From Phycicoccus duodecadis (GTDB taxonomy: Bacteria > Actinomycetota > Actinomycetes > Actinomycetales > Dermatophilaceae): a stretch of DNA of 64,000 bases. The stretch covers positions 2,728,001 through 2,792,000 of the forward strand of contig NZ_PJNE01000001.1 in the NCBI RefSeq assembly GCF_002846495.1, written 5' to 3'. Positions within the stretch are counted from its first letter, which is position 1; each line of letters begins with the position of its first letter. The notes under the pieces were generated by a model. The model made no database searches and was not told the DNA's origin. It worked only from the letters and a program-made list of their open reading frames with translations. Both the position numbers and the translations under genes were made by a program. Below are positions 1 to 8,346 of the stretch, piece by piece.

Positions 1-336
1 GACGGTGTAGCCCGCCAGGACCATCTCGGCGAAGACGGCGGTCGCGAGCGCCCGGTAGGTGTCGGGGTCGAGGTGCTCGGTGACGCGGTACATCGCGTCG
101 CGCCAGGTCCAGAAGTTGCCGCCGTCGGCGTGGGTCCGGCCGCGCAGGGCCCGGTGGAAGGCGTGGCTGTGCGCGTTCGCGAACCCCGGCAGGACCAGCC
201 CGGCCAGGACCGTGTCGCCGGGTTCCATCGGCTCGTCGGCGACGACCTCGACGATGCGCCCGCGTTCGGTCCGGAGCCGCACGTGCCGGCGGACGCCACC
301 GGGGAGCACCGCGAGCTCGCACCAGTACGTGCTCAT
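1..336 (-). CDS. hutF: Formimidoylglutamate deiminase HutF (5' part, cut by window edge)
   Basis: Only the first 112 residues are visible; the rest lies left of position 1. The segment reads as the N-terminal beta domain of an amidohydrolase followed by LPGFANAHSHAFHRALRG (about residues 48-65), the metal-binding HxH strand typical of HutF. The enzyme deiminates N-formimino-L-glutamate to N-formyl-L-glutamate plus ammonia in the long histidine degradation route. The ATG at 334-336 overlaps the TGA of the upstream amidohydrolase (ATGA), so the two are translationally coupled and probably co-transcribed. hutI would be expected next, outside the window. Imidazolonepropionase is a relative, but the AHSHAFHRAL pattern and the position next to hutU favour HutF. 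Confidence 0.88.
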   Translation of the reverse strand, partial: MSTYWCELAVLPGGVRRHVRLRTERGRIVEVVADEPMEPGDTVLAGLVLPGFANAHSHAFHRALRGRTHADGGNFWTWRDAMYRVTEHLDPDTYRALATAVFAEMVLAGYTV

Positions 337-1610
337 GCAGGCGTCGGATCCACCCGGTCGCCGGGGTGCTCGCTCACGAGGTCGGTGACCACGGCGGTCA
401 GGGCCGCGACACCGGCCAGGCAGTCGTCGGCCGTGGCCCACTCGTCGGGCGAGTGGCTGACACCGGTGGGGTTGCGCACGAACAGCATCGCGGTCGGCAC
501 TCCGGCGGTGGCCAGCACGCCCGCGTCGTGGCCGGCCCCGGTGCCGATGACCGGCACGTCGCCGAGCAGGGCGGCGATCCGGCGGGCGAGTCGCTCGTCG
601 AACGGGGTGGCGTCGGTCCAGGACTCCTCGGTGACCAGGCCCTCGAACTCGTCGACGACCTCGCGGACCTGCGCCACGACCCGCCGCACGGCCTGCCCGT
701 CGCGCCCCCTCGCGTCGAGCCACCCCGTGGCGCAGCCCGCGATGGCGTTGACCCCACCCGGGACGACCGAGACCTTGCCGACGGTGGCGAGGCAGCCCTG
801 CTCCTCGGCGGCCCGGCGGGCGGCGATGATGGTGGCGGCCAGGCCCAGCACGGCGTCCTCGCGGTCGTCGAGCGCGGTCGTGCCGGCGTGGTTCGCCATC
901 CCGGGGATGTCGACGCGCCAGCGCCCGTGCGGCCAGATGTCGCTCCCGACGCCCACCGCGTGGCCGAGGTGGTCGAGGGTGCGGCCCTGCTCGACGTGCA
1001 GCTCGACGAAGGTGCCGACGCGGGCCAGGGTCTCGTCGTCGCGCCCGAGGTGGGCGGGGTCGCCGCCGGCGCGCGTGATGGCCTCCGCCATGGTCAGCCC
1101 GTCGCTGTCGCGCAGGCCGCGGGCCCGGTCGGGCGACATCGCGCCGGTGATGACGCGGGAGCCGGTGCACGCGACCCCGAAGCGCGCGCCCTCCTCGTCG
1201 GCGAAGCTCACGAGCCCCACGGGACGACTCGGGGTGAGGCCGCTCTCGCGCAGGGCGTCGAGGGCGGCGAGCGCGCTGACCACGCCGAGCGGGCCGTCGA
1301 AGGCGCCGCCGTCGGGGACCGAGTCCAGGTGCGAGCCCATGACCACGCCCGGGGTGCCGGCGGCCACCGCGGCGTCGGGGTCGCCCCACCAGGCCCACTG
1401 GTTGCCCATCCGGTCGGTCGTCACGTCGAGCCCGCGGTCACCGCACGCGCCGGCGAACCACTCGCGCAGGTCGTGGTCGGTGCGGGTCCAGGCGAACCGG
1501 CGGTAGCCGCCGGTGCCGGCGTCGAGACCCATCGGCTCGAGCTCGCTCCACATCCGCCGGAAGGCGAGGGTCGACCCCTCGGACGCCACCGTGCTGGACA
1601 TGCCGACCAT
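333..1610 (-). CDS. M20-family amidohydrolase (allantoate amidohydrolase-like) of the hut cluster
   Basis: A 425-residue M20/AllC-type zinc hydrolase. Motifs in order: GSHLDSVPDGGAFDG (metal His/Asp), FADEEGARFG (Glu pair), ELHVEQG, NHAGTT in the lid domain, and SHSPDEW near the C-terminus (metal His). The family hydrolyses allantoate, ureidoglycolate or N-carbamoyl amino acids. No allantoin genes are near; it is coupled to hutF by a 4-nt overlap. From this context I infer that it removes the formyl group of N-formylglutamate, the step usually done by HutG. I recall the same hutF-amidohydrolase-hutU order in Streptomyces. Start choice: ATG 1608-1610 or a second ATG at 1599-1601; neither has a clear Shine-Dalgarno. 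Confidence 0.85.
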   Translation of the reverse strand: MVGMSSTVASEGSTLAFRRMWSELEPMGLDAGTGGYRRFAWTRTDHDLREWFAGACGDRGLDVTTDRMGNQWAWWGDPDAAVAAGTPGVVMGSHLDSVPDGGAFDGPLGVVSALAALDALRESGLTPSRPVGLVSFADEEGARFGVACTGSRVITGAMSPDRARGLRDSDGLTMAEAITRAGGDPAHLGRDDETLARVGTFVELHVEQGRTLDHLGHAVGVGSDIWPHGRWRVDIPGMANHAGTTALDDREDAVLGLAATIIAARRAAEEQGCLATVGKVSVVPGGVNAIAGCATGWLDARGRDGQAVRRVVAQVREVVDEFEGLVTEESWTDATPFDERLARRIAALLGDVPVIGTGAGHDAGVLATAGVPTAMLFVRNPTGVSHSPDEWATADDCLAGVAALTAVVTDLVSEHPGDRVDPTPA

Positions 1611-1624
1611 TGCACCAACTCGCG

Positions 1625-1663
1625 CGGCCCCGCGGGGCCGGAGGGACGCGGGGATTGTCCCCG
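1625..1663 (-). promoter_or_regulatory. Two palindromes upstream of the M20 amidohydrolase
   Basis: In the 99 bp between the divergent amidohydrolase and ybaK starts lie a perfect GC palindrome at 1625-1640 (CGGCCCCGCGGGGCCG) and a second dyad at 1649-1663 (CGGGGA-TTG-TCCCCG). The second has the size of a dimeric repressor site. No regulator can be assigned from sequence alone. Confidence 0.35.
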
Positions 1664-1697
1664 TGGAAGGAGGGCGGACGCCGGGGCGCACCGCAAT

Positions 1698-1703
1698 TAC
1701 GCT
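1698..1703 (+). promoter_or_regulatory. Leaderless -10 box for ybaK
   Basis: TACGCT ends six bases before the ATG at 1710 and no Shine-Dalgarno precedes that ATG. Transcription would begin at or next to the start codon. Confidence 0.5.
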
Positions 1704-1709
1704 GGGCGG

Positions 1710-2207
1710 ATGGACGACGGCGCCGAGCGCGCCCGCCGGGCCCTCGCGGCCGCGGGCCTGGCCTACCACATCACCGAGCACGGCCGGGTGGGGTCGCTGG
1801 CCGAGGCGGCGCGGGTGCGCGGCGTCGAGCCCGGCGGCATCATCAAGACCCTCGTGGTGCGGCGCGGTGCCGACGACCACCTCTTCGTCCTGGTGCCCGG
1901 TGACCGCGAGATCTCGTGGCCCAAGCTGGGCGCCCATCTGGGGGTCAACCGCATCTCGATGCCCGACGCCGCCACCGCGCGCGAGGTGACCGGGTACGAG
2001 CGCGGCACCATCACGCCCTTCGGGTCGCTGCAGCGGCTGCCGGTGGTGGCCGACGCCACCGTCACCGGTCGCACGGTCTCCATCGGCGCGGGGGCCCACG
2101 GGGTCGCCGCCACCGTGGGGGCCGATGCGCTGGTGGCGGTGCTCGACGCCGACGTCGCCGACGTCACCGACCCGGTCGACCCGGTCGAGCCGGTCGACCG
2201 GCGCTGA
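1710..2207 (+). CDS. YbaK/EbsC family aminoacyl-tRNA deacylase-like protein
   Basis: A 165-residue protein of the YbaK/ProRS editing-domain family, which hydrolyses mischarged tRNAs (Cys-tRNAPro, Ala-tRNAPro and similar) in trans. It fits the family in length and in several segments: an N-terminal helix with TEHGRVGSLAEAA, GGIIKTLVVRR carrying the conserved Lys of the editing pocket, LVPGDREISWPKL, and a GSLQRLPVVAD stretch. The last 20 residues are an Asp/Val/Pro-rich tail. It is a lone plus-strand gene between two hut genes and converges on hutU with only 8 bp between the stops, so transcripts from both sides must run into each other. Substrate tRNA cannot be told from the sequence. Confidence 0.85.
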   Translation: MDDGAERARRALAAAGLAYHITEHGRVGSLAEAARVRGVEPGGIIKTLVVRRGADDHLFVLVPGDREISWPKLGAHLGVNRISMPDAATAREVTGYERGTITPFGSLQRLPVVADATVTGRTVSIGAGAHGVAATVGADALVAVLDADVADVTDPVDPVEPVDRR

Positions 2208-2215
2208 CCCCGAGG

Positions 2216-3871
2216 TCACGACTCGCGCATCGGGATGCGCACGCCCTGCTCGGCCGCGGTGCGCTCGGCGATGTCGTAGCCCGCGTCGACGTGCCGGATG
2301 ACGCCCATCGCCGGGTCGTTGGTGAGCACCCGGTGCAGCTTCTGCGCGGCCAGGTCGGTGCCGTCGGCGAGCGAGACCTGCCCGGCGTGCAGCGAGCGGC
2401 CGATGCCGACGCCCCCGCCGTGGTGGATCGAGACCCAGCTCGCGCCCGAGGCGGTGTTGACCAGGGCGTTGAGCAGCGGCCAGTCGGCGATGGCGTCGGA
2501 CCCGTCGAGCATCGACTCGGTCTCGCGGTACGGGCTGGCGACCGAGCCGGTGTCGAGGTGGTCGCGCCCGATGACGATGGGGGCGCTGACCTCGCCGCGG
2601 CGGACCAGGTCGTTGAAGGCCGCACCGGCCCGGTCGCGCTCGCCCTGGCCCAGCCAGCAGATCCGCGCCGGCAGCCCCTGGAACGCGATGCGGTCCTGGG
2701 CCCCGCGGATCCAGTGGTGCAGCTTCGCGTCGTCGGGGAAGAGGTCGAGCACCGCGCGGTCGGTGGCGGCGATGTCCTTCGGGTCTCCGGACAGCGCCAC
2801 CCAGCGGAACGGGCCCTTGCCCTCACAGAACAGCGGGCGGATGTAGGCCGGCACGAACCCGGGGAACTCGAACGCCCGCTCGTAGCCGCCCTGGCGCGCC
2901 TCGTCGCGGATGCTGTTGCCGTAGTCGAAGACCTCGGCGCCGGCGTCCTGGAACTCGACCATCGCCTGCACGTGCCTGGCCATCGAGGCCCGGGCCCGGT
3001 CGGTGAACTCCTCCGGCTTCTTCTCGGCGTACTCGGCCCAGTCCTCGAGCGCGATCCCCTCGGGCAGGTACGAGAGCGGGTCGTGGGCGCTGGTCTGGTC
3101 GGTGACGACGTCGACCGGCACCCCCCGGCGCAGCAGCTCGGGGAAGACCTCGGCCGCGTTGCCGACGACGCCGATGGACCAGGCCCGGCGCTCGGCCTTG
3201 GCGCGCAGGGCGATCTCGACGGCCGCGTCCAGGCTGTCGGCGACCTCGTCGAGGTAGCGGTGCTCGACCCTTCGATGCAGCCGCGCCGGGTCGACGTCGA
3301 CGACGAGGCACACACCGCCGTTCATCGTCACGGCCAGCGGCTGGGCCCCACCCATCCCGCCGCAGCCGGCGGTGAGCGTCAGGGTGCCGGCGAGGGTGCC
3401 GCCGAAGCGCTTCTCGGCGACGGCGGCGAAGGTCTCGTAGGTGCCCTGGACGATGCCCTGGGTGCCGATGTAGATCCACGAGCCGGCCGTCATCTGGCCG
3501 TACATCGTCAGGCCGAGGTGCTCGAGCCGGCGGAACTCGGGCCAGGTGGCCCAGTCGCCCACGAGGTTGGAGTTGGCGATGAGCACGCGCGGCGCCCACT
3601 CGTGGGTCTGCATGACCCCGACCGGGCGCCCGCTCTGCACGAGCATCGTCTCGTCGGCCCTGAGCGTGGTGAGGGTGCGCACCATGGCGTCGAACGAGCG
3701 CCAGTCGCGTGCCGCCCGGCCGGTGCCCCCGTAGACCACGAGGTCGTCGGGGCGCTCGGCGACCTCGGGGTCGAGGTTGTTCATCAGCATCCGCAACGGC
3801 GCCTCGGTCGACCACTGGCGGGCGGTCAGGGTGGTGCCGCGGGGGCTGCGCACGGGGCGGGCGCCCTCCAT
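2216..3871 (-). CDS. hutU: Urocanate hydratase
   Basis: A 551-residue protein matching urocanase over its whole length. It converts urocanate to 4-imidazolone-5-propionate with tightly bound NAD+. Visible landmarks are the N-terminal [25 protein letters not shown], the NAD-binding [18 protein letters not shown] around residue 160-180, and the conserved [17 protein letters not shown] block that holds the essential cysteine region. The start is fixed by a GAAGGAG Shine-Dalgarno six bases before ATG 3871. It has its own upstream region of about 155 bp, shared with the divergent methyltransferase, containing two operator-like dyads, so hutU is probably the first gene of a hut transcription unit. 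Confidence 0.97.
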   Translation of the reverse strand: MEGARPVRSPRGTTLTARQWSTEAPLRMLMNNLDPEVAERPDDLVVYGGTGRAARDWRSFDAMVRTLTTLRADETMLVQSGRPVGVMQTHEWAPRVLIANSNLVGDWATWPEFRRLEHLGLTMYGQMTAGSWIYIGTQGIVQGTYETFAAVAEKRFGGTLAGTLTLTAGCGGMGGAQPLAVTMNGGVCLVVDVDPARLHRRVEHRYLDEVADSLDAAVEIALRAKAERRAWSIGVVGNAAEVFPELLRRGVPVDVVTDQTSAHDPLSYLPEGIALEDWAEYAEKKPEEFTDRARASMARHVQAMVEFQDAGAEVFDYGNSIRDEARQGGYERAFEFPGFVPAYIRPLFCEGKGPFRWVALSGDPKDIAATDRAVLDLFPDDAKLHHWIRGAQDRIAFQGLPARICWLGQGERDRAGAAFNDLVRRGEVSAPIVIGRDHLDTGSVASPYRETESMLDGSDAIADWPLLNALVNTASGASWVSIHHGGGVGIGRSLHAGQVSLADGTDLAAQKLHRVLTNDPAMGVIRHVDAGYDIAERTAAEQGVRIPMRES

Positions 3872-3943
3872 GTCGGTCTCCTTCGTCTGGTGCCTCCACT
3901 GTCCTGGCGGCACGGGCCGCGGTGAAGGGCCGGGCGGGCGTCT

Positions 3944-3963
3944 GCGTCTGGGATGCGAGACGC
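3944..3963 (-). promoter_or_regulatory. Operator-like dyad upstream of hutU (HutR-like)
   Basis: GCGTCT-N8-AGACGC, a perfect 6-8-6 inverted repeat 73 bp before the hutU start. Its core TCTGGGATGCGAGA agrees at 10 of 11 fixed positions with TCTGwwATwCCAGA, which I recall as the binding motif of the IclR-type histidine regulator HutR of corynebacteria. The match is from memory. The IclR gene at 15442-16203 would be a candidate regulator. Confidence 0.4.
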
Positions 3964-3969
3964 GGGGCT

Positions 3970-3984
3970 GTGCCGGATCGGCAC
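3970..3984. promoter_or_regulatory. Second dyad in the hutU-methyltransferase interval
   Basis: GTGCCG-GAT-CGGCAC is a perfect 6-3-6 palindrome midway between the divergent hutU and methyltransferase starts. It could serve either promoter; no family assignment is possible. Confidence 0.35.
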
Positions 3985-4026
3985 CGCGATGCCGCGCACG
4001 CGGGCCCCGCGGAGCAGACTTCTCGC

Positions 4027-4686
4027 ATGACGACGCACGACGCCCCCGACGGCCACCGGCACGAGCACGGCATCCCCCTGCGCGACGACGAGAGCGTGTG
4101 GGACGCGCGCTACTCCGAGCTCGACCGCGTGTGGAGCGGCGACCCGAACCACGCCCTCACCCTGGAGGTCGCGGGGATGGCGCCCGGCCGCGCGCTCGAC
4201 GTCGGCTGCGGCGAGGGGGCCGATGCCGTGTGGCTGGCGCAGCAGGGCTGGCGGGTGACGGCGCTCGACCCGTCGGGGGTGGCGCTGGAGCGGGCCCGGT
4301 CGGCCGCCGACGCGGCGGGGGTCGAGGTCGACTGGCGCCACGGCGGCCTCGCCGGGCTCGACCTGCCGGAGGGCGGCTTCGACCTGGTGTCGGTGTTCTA
4401 CCCGACGCTCGCCCTCGAGGAGGCGCCGGCCGAGCGGCTGGCGTCGCTGGTGGCGCCCGGCGGCACGGTGGTCTTCGTCCACCACGCCGAGGTCGACCGG
4501 CAGCGGGCGCTCGAGCGCGGCTTCGACCCCGACCTGCTGCTCTCGCCGCCCCAGATGGCCGAGGCGCTGCGTGGACGCGAGGGCTGGACCGTCTCGGGCC
4601 CGGAGTCACGCCACCGGTCGGTGCGCGGCGGCTCCGGGGCGCACCACCACGACGACCTCGTGGTGCGGGCCCTCCGGAAGCCCTGA
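4027..4686 (+). CDS. Class I SAM-dependent methyltransferase
   Basis: A 219-residue Rossmann-fold methyltransferase of the Methyltransf_11/25 type. Motif I is [16 protein letters not shown] (about residues 57-72), followed by the acidic end of strand 2 in VTALDPS and a motif II-like [11 protein letters not shown] His-rich N-terminal stretch ([12 protein letters not shown]) and a second His run near the C-terminus (GAHHHDD) are unusual and might bind metal. The substrate is unknown. The gene is divergent from hutU and convergent with hutH across a 74-bp palindrome. No Shine-Dalgarno precedes ATG 4027; CAGACT six bases upstream may be a weak leaderless -10. Confidence 0.85.
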   Translation: MTTHDAPDGHRHEHGIPLRDDESVWDARYSELDRVWSGDPNHALTLEVAGMAPGRALDVGCGEGADAVWLAQQGWRVTALDPSGVALERARSAADAAGVEVDWRHGGLAGLDLPEGGFDLVSVFYPTLALEEAPAERLASLVAPGGTVVFVHHAEVDRQRALERGFDPDLLLSPPQMAEALRGREGWTVSGPESRHRSVRGGSGAHHHDDLVVRALRKP

Positions 4687-4692
4687 CCTCCA

Positions 4693-4766
4693 CCCCTGCT
4701 TCCCCGAACGTGTGTGAAGAGCGTCGGCATGTCGACGTTCTTCACACACGTTCGGGGAAGCAGGGG
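4693..4766. terminator. 74-bp near-perfect palindrome between convergent genes
   Basis: Positions i and 9459-i pair from the ends (CCCCTGCTTCCCC...GGGGAAGCAGGGG) to the centre at 4729/4730, with only two G/T mismatches (4721:4738 and 4727:4732) and no loop in DNA. It starts 7 bp after the methyltransferase stop and ends 11 bp before the hutH stop. It can act as a bidirectional terminator hairpin, but no T-tract follows, and its length is far beyond a normal terminator. Confidence 0.75.
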
Positions 4767-4776
4767 GGCGGGGGGC

Positions 4777-6351
4777 TCAGGCCAGGGGGCCGGTGACCGC
4801 CTCGACGACGCGCCGCACCGTGCCGTCGGTGACGAGCCGGTGGGCGACCTCGATCTCGGGCGCGAGGAACCGGTCCGGCCCCGGCTGTGAGGCACCCGCC
4901 TCGACCAGGGCCGCGACCACCGCGGCAGTGGCCGGCGCCGGGGTCAGTGGCGCGCGCAGCTGGAGGCCGCGGGCGGCGGTCAGCACCTCGACGGCCAGCA
5001 CCCGCGAGAGCCCGTCGACCGAGCGGCGCAGCTTGCGGGCGGCCGACCAGCCCATCGAGACGTGGTCCTCCTGCATGGCGCTGCTGGGGATGGAGTCCAC
5101 CGAGGCCGGCGCGGCCAGGCGCTTCAGCTCCGAGACGATGGCGGCCTGGGTGTACTGGGCGATCATGTGGCCGCTGTCGACGCCGGGGTCGTCGGCGAGG
5201 AACGGCGGCAGCCCGTTGCTGCGCGAGACGTCGAGGAAGCGGTCGGTGCGGCGCTCGCTCATCGACGCGACGTCGGCCGCCACGATCGCCAGGAAGTCGA
5301 GCACGTAGGCGACCGGCGCCCCGTGGAAGTTGCCGTTGCTCTCCACCCGGCCGTCCAGCGTCACGACCGGGTTGTCGACGGCCGACGCGAGCTCCCAGCC
5401 GGCGACCCGGGCGGCGTGGTCGACGGTGTCGCGGGCCGCGCCGGCGACGACGGGCGCGCACCGCAGCGAGTACGCGTCCTGCACGCGGGTGCACTCCTCG
5501 GTGCGGTGTGACGCGCGGATCGGGCTGTCGGCCATCACTTTTCGGATGTTGTGGGCCGAGGTCGCCTGGCCCGGCTGCGGCCGCAGGGCCTGCAGGTCCG
5601 CGGCGAACACGTCGTCCGTGCCGAGCAGCCCCTCGACCGACATCGCCGCCGCCACGTCGGCCACCACGAGCAGGCCGCGCAGGTCGTGCAGCGCGAGGCA
5701 CAGCATCCCGAGCATCCCGTCGGTGCCGTTGACCAGCGCCAGCCCCTCCTTCTCCTCGAGCTCGACGGGGGTCAGCCCGGCGGCAGCGAGCGCGGCGGCG
5801 GCCGGCATCCGCTCGCCGGCGGCGTCGTGCACGTCGCCCTCCCCCATCAGGGCCAGCGCGCAGTGCGACAGCGGCGCGAGGTCACCCGAGCAGCCGAGCG
5901 AGCCGTACTCGTGCACCACCGGCGTGATGCCGGCATCGAGCATCCCGGCGTAGGCGCGCAGCGTCTCCTCGCGGATGCCGGTGCGCCCGGTGGCGAGCGT
6001 GGCGACCCGCAGCAGCATCAGGGCCCGCACCACCTCGCGCTCGACCTCGGGGCCCGAGCCGGCCGCGTGCGAGCGGATCAGCGAGCGCTGCAGCCGGTGC
6101 CGCAGGTCGACGGGGATGTGCCGGGTGGCCAGCGCCCCGAACCCGGTCGAGACGCCGTAGTGCGGGCGGGTGTCGCCGGCCAGGCCGCGGACGATCTCGC
6201 GGGTGCGGCGCACCTCGGCCACCGCGGCGGGGTCGAGAGAGACGCGGGCGCCGTGGCGGGCGACGGCCACCACGTCGTCGACGGTGAGCGGGCCGGCGCC
6301 GACCACGACGGGCGCGGGCGGTGCGGGGACGACGGCGGGGGTGGGGCTCAT
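4777..6351 (-). CDS. hutH: Histidine ammonia-lyase
   Basis: A 524-residue aromatic amino acid lyase that deaminates L-histidine to urocanate, the entry step of the pathway completed by hutU and hutF. The MIO cofactor tripeptide is Cys154-Ser155-Gly156 inside GSLGCSGDLAPLSH, and the catalytic Tyr66 lies in HYGVSTGFG. Further family blocks are EKEGLALVNGTDGM, QDAYSLRCAPVVAG and SNGNFHG. The N-terminal 20 residues are Pro/Ala-rich. The start is uncertain: ATG 6351 has GGGAGG only one base away, while an in-frame ATG at 6360 lacks a Shine-Dalgarno. Only 58 bp separate it from the upstream ABC exporter, which is on the same strand, so read-through from that gene is possible. Confidence 0.97.
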   Translation of the reverse strand: MSPTPAVVPAPPAPVVVGAGPLTVDDVVAVARHGARVSLDPAAVAEVRRTREIVRGLAGDTRPHYGVSTGFGALATRHIPVDLRHRLQRSLIRSHAAGSGPEVEREVVRALMLLRVATLATGRTGIREETLRAYAGMLDAGITPVVHEYGSLGCSGDLAPLSHCALALMGEGDVHDAAGERMPAAAALAAAGLTPVELEEKEGLALVNGTDGMLGMLCLALHDLRGLLVVADVAAAMSVEGLLGTDDVFAADLQALRPQPGQATSAHNIRKVMADSPIRASHRTEECTRVQDAYSLRCAPVVAGAARDTVDHAARVAGWELASAVDNPVVTLDGRVESNGNFHGAPVAYVLDFLAIVAADVASMSERRTDRFLDVSRSNGLPPFLADDPGVDSGHMIAQYTQAAIVSELKRLAAPASVDSIPSSAMQEDHVSMGWSAARKLRRSVDGLSRVLAVEVLTAARGLQLRAPLTPAPATAAVVAALVEAGASQPGPDRFLAPEIEVAHRLVTDGTVRRVVEAVTGPLA

Positions 6352-6409
6352 GCCTCCCATTGGAGGGCGCGGCGCGGGCCGCGGCGGAGGCCGCGAAGCG
6401 CATCCTGTC

Positions 6410-8269
6410 TCACACCCGAGACGGCACGTCCTCGGCGGCGGCGACGAGGCCGGCATAGCGCCCCCCGAGCGCGAGCAGCTCGTCGTGGGTGCCGGCCTCG
6501 ACCAGGCGCCCCTCATGCAGGACGGCGATCCGGTCCGCCCGGCGCACGGTCGAGAGCCGGTGGGCGACGGTGACCGTGGTGCGGCCGCGGGCCAGCTCGT
6601 CGAGAGCCCCCTGGAGGGCCCGCTCGGTGGCGGTGTCGAGGGCCGAGGTCGCCTCATCGAGGACCAGCATCGGCGGGTCGCGCAGGATGGTGCGCGCCAC
6701 CGCCAGCCGTTGCTGCTCGCCGCCGCTGAACCGGTGGCCCCGGGCCCCCACCACGGTCTCGAGCCCCTCGGGGAGGGAGGCGACCAGGTCGGCGACCTGG
6801 GCCGCGGCCAGCGCCCGCCAGAGCTCGGCCTCGGTGGCCTCGGGCCGGGCCAGCAGCAGGTTGTCGCGCACCGAGGCGTGCACCAGGTAGCTCTCCTGCG
6901 ACACGGTGCCGACCACCGCGGCCAGCACGTCGAGGTCGAGGTCGCGCACGTCGACGCCGTCGATGCTCACCCGCCCGGTGCCGGGGTCGAGCAGGCGGGC
7001 CAGCAGGGCGGCCACGGTCGACTTGCCCGAGCCGGTGGGGCCGACGATGGCCAGCGTGGAGCCGGCCGGCACGTCGAGCGTCACGCCCGCGACGGCGTCG
7101 CGGTCGCTGCCGGGGTAGCGGACGGTGACACCCTCGACCCGCACGTGGCCGGCGACCCGGGTGGGGTCGAGCGGCACCGGGTGCTCGGGCGCGGCGACGT
7201 CGGGGACGAGGTCGAGGTACTCGAAGACCCGCGAGAACAGGGCCATCGAGGCCACCCACTGGGCCGTGACGTTGAGCAGCCCCATGAGCGGACGGAAGAT
7301 CGCGCCCTGCAGCGCGGTGAACGCGACCAGGGTGCCGATGGTCATGCTGCCGGAGGTGGCCGGCAGGCCCGCGGCCAGGTAGACCAGGGCCGGGATGACC
7401 GCGAAGACGATCTGCATCGTCGCCATCCGCCAGCGGCCGGCCAGCTGAGAGCGCAGCTCGAGACCTACGAGCTCCTCGGAGGTCTCGGCGAAGCGCTGGG
7501 CCGAGCGGGCCGAGGTGCCGAGGGTCTTGGCGAGGCGGACGCCGCTGACCGAGAGGCCCTCCTCGATCTGGGCGTTGAGGTCGGCCAGGCGGCGCTGCTG
7601 CTGGGTGGTGACCTCACGGCGCAGGAGGGCGACCCGGCGGGTCAGCCACAGCGCCGGCGGGACGACCAGCAGGGAGAGCAGCGACAGGCGCCACGAGAGG
7701 GCCACCATGGCGGCGGCGGTGGCGGCGGCCGTGGTGACGTTCGATGCGATGGACGTGGCGGTGGAGGTGACCACGCCCTGCATCCCGCCCACGTCGTTGA
7801 CCAGGCGCGACTGCATTTCGCCGCCGCGGGTGCGGGTGAAGAAGCCGAGCGACTGGCGCTGGAGGTGGCCGAAGACGCGCGTGCGCAGACCGTGCATGAC
7901 CTGCTGCCCGACCTGGGTCGAGAGCCAGGTCTGTACGACGCCGAGGAGCTGGGTGACGGCGGCGATGGCGACCATCGCGCCGACGACGAGGAGGAGCAGG
8001 CGCACGTCGCGCTGCGGGATGGCGACGTCGACGACCTCGCGGACGAGGAAGGGCTGGGCGAGGCCGACGACGCTGGTGACGACGATCATCGCCACCACGA
8101 CGCCGATGCGGGCGCGGTGGGGACGGAAGAGCGCGAGGACGCGCGAGAGGGGGACCGGCGCCTCGGCCAGGCGGGCCCGGTCGCGGGGGTCGACGGTCAT
8201 GGCGCCGCGGGCGCCGCCGCCGTGGGTGGTGGTCGGACGGGGGGAGGTCGTGGTCGGGGCCGCTGTCAT
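6410..8269 (-). CDS. ABC-type multidrug/lipid exporter, fused membrane and ATPase domains
   Basis: A 619-residue half-transporter of the MsbA/BmrA class that would work as a homodimer. The membrane domain starts near residue 40 (LFRPHRARIGVVVAMIV) with six predicted helices. The ATPase domain has Walker A GPTGSGKST, Q-loop VSQESYLVH, signature RFSGGEQQRLAVAR, Walker B MLVLDEATSALD and the H-loop VAHRLST. The start is ATG 8269 because AAGGAG lies eight bases before it; a GTG at 8275 is too close to that site. It is divergent from a MarR regulator and shares its operator, so it is probably a drug or stress-compound exporter repressed by that MarR protein. Substrate unknown. Confidence 0.93.
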   Translation of the reverse strand: MTAAPTTTSPRPTTTHGGGARGAMTVDPRDRARLAEAPVPLSRVLALFRPHRARIGVVVAMIVVTSVVGLAQPFLVREVVDVAIPQRDVRLLLLVVGAMVAIAAVTQLLGVVQTWLSTQVGQQVMHGLRTRVFGHLQRQSLGFFTRTRGGEMQSRLVNDVGGMQGVVTSTATSIASNVTTAAATAAAMVALSWRLSLLSLLVVPPALWLTRRVALLRREVTTQQQRRLADLNAQIEEGLSVSGVRLAKTLGTSARSAQRFAETSEELVGLELRSQLAGRWRMATMQIVFAVIPALVYLAAGLPATSGSMTIGTLVAFTALQGAIFRPLMGLLNVTAQWVASMALFSRVFEYLDLVPDVAAPEHPVPLDPTRVAGHVRVEGVTVRYPGSDRDAVAGVTLDVPAGSTLAIVGPTGSGKSTVAALLARLLDPGTGRVSIDGVDVRDLDLDVLAAVVGTVSQESYLVHASVRDNLLLARPEATEAELWRALAAAQVADLVASLPEGLETVVGARGHRFSGGEQQRLAVARTILRDPPMLVLDEATSALDTATERALQGALDELARGRTTVTVAHRLSTVRRADRIAVLHEGRLVEAGTHDELLALGGRYAGLVAAAEDVPSRV

Positions 8270-8306
8270 GGGCACCTCTCCTTGTGGGTCGAGGGGAAGA
8301 ATATAA

Positions 8307-8330
8307 TGAGGTTACCTCACAATGAGGCAA
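8307..8330. promoter_or_regulatory. MarR-type operator between exporter and marR
   Basis: Three TGAGG-type half sites overlap here: TGAGGT-T-ACCTCA (8307-8319, perfect) and TTACCTCACAATGAGGCAA (8312-8330, 8-3-8 with one mismatch). The pair spans the region between the two divergent genes, covering a TATAAT (8302-8307, plus strand) and the -35 zone of the marR promoter. This is the size and placement expected for MarR autorepression plus repression of the exporter. Confidence 0.65.
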
Positions 8331-8346
8331 ACGCACCAGCTCCCGG

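Noticed and set aside
73-3925. Very long open frames opposite hutF, the M20 gene and hutU
   Set aside because: Composition artefacts of GC-rich coding DNA: low-complexity Ala/Arg/Gly/Pro translations with no domains, while the minus frames match known families end to end.
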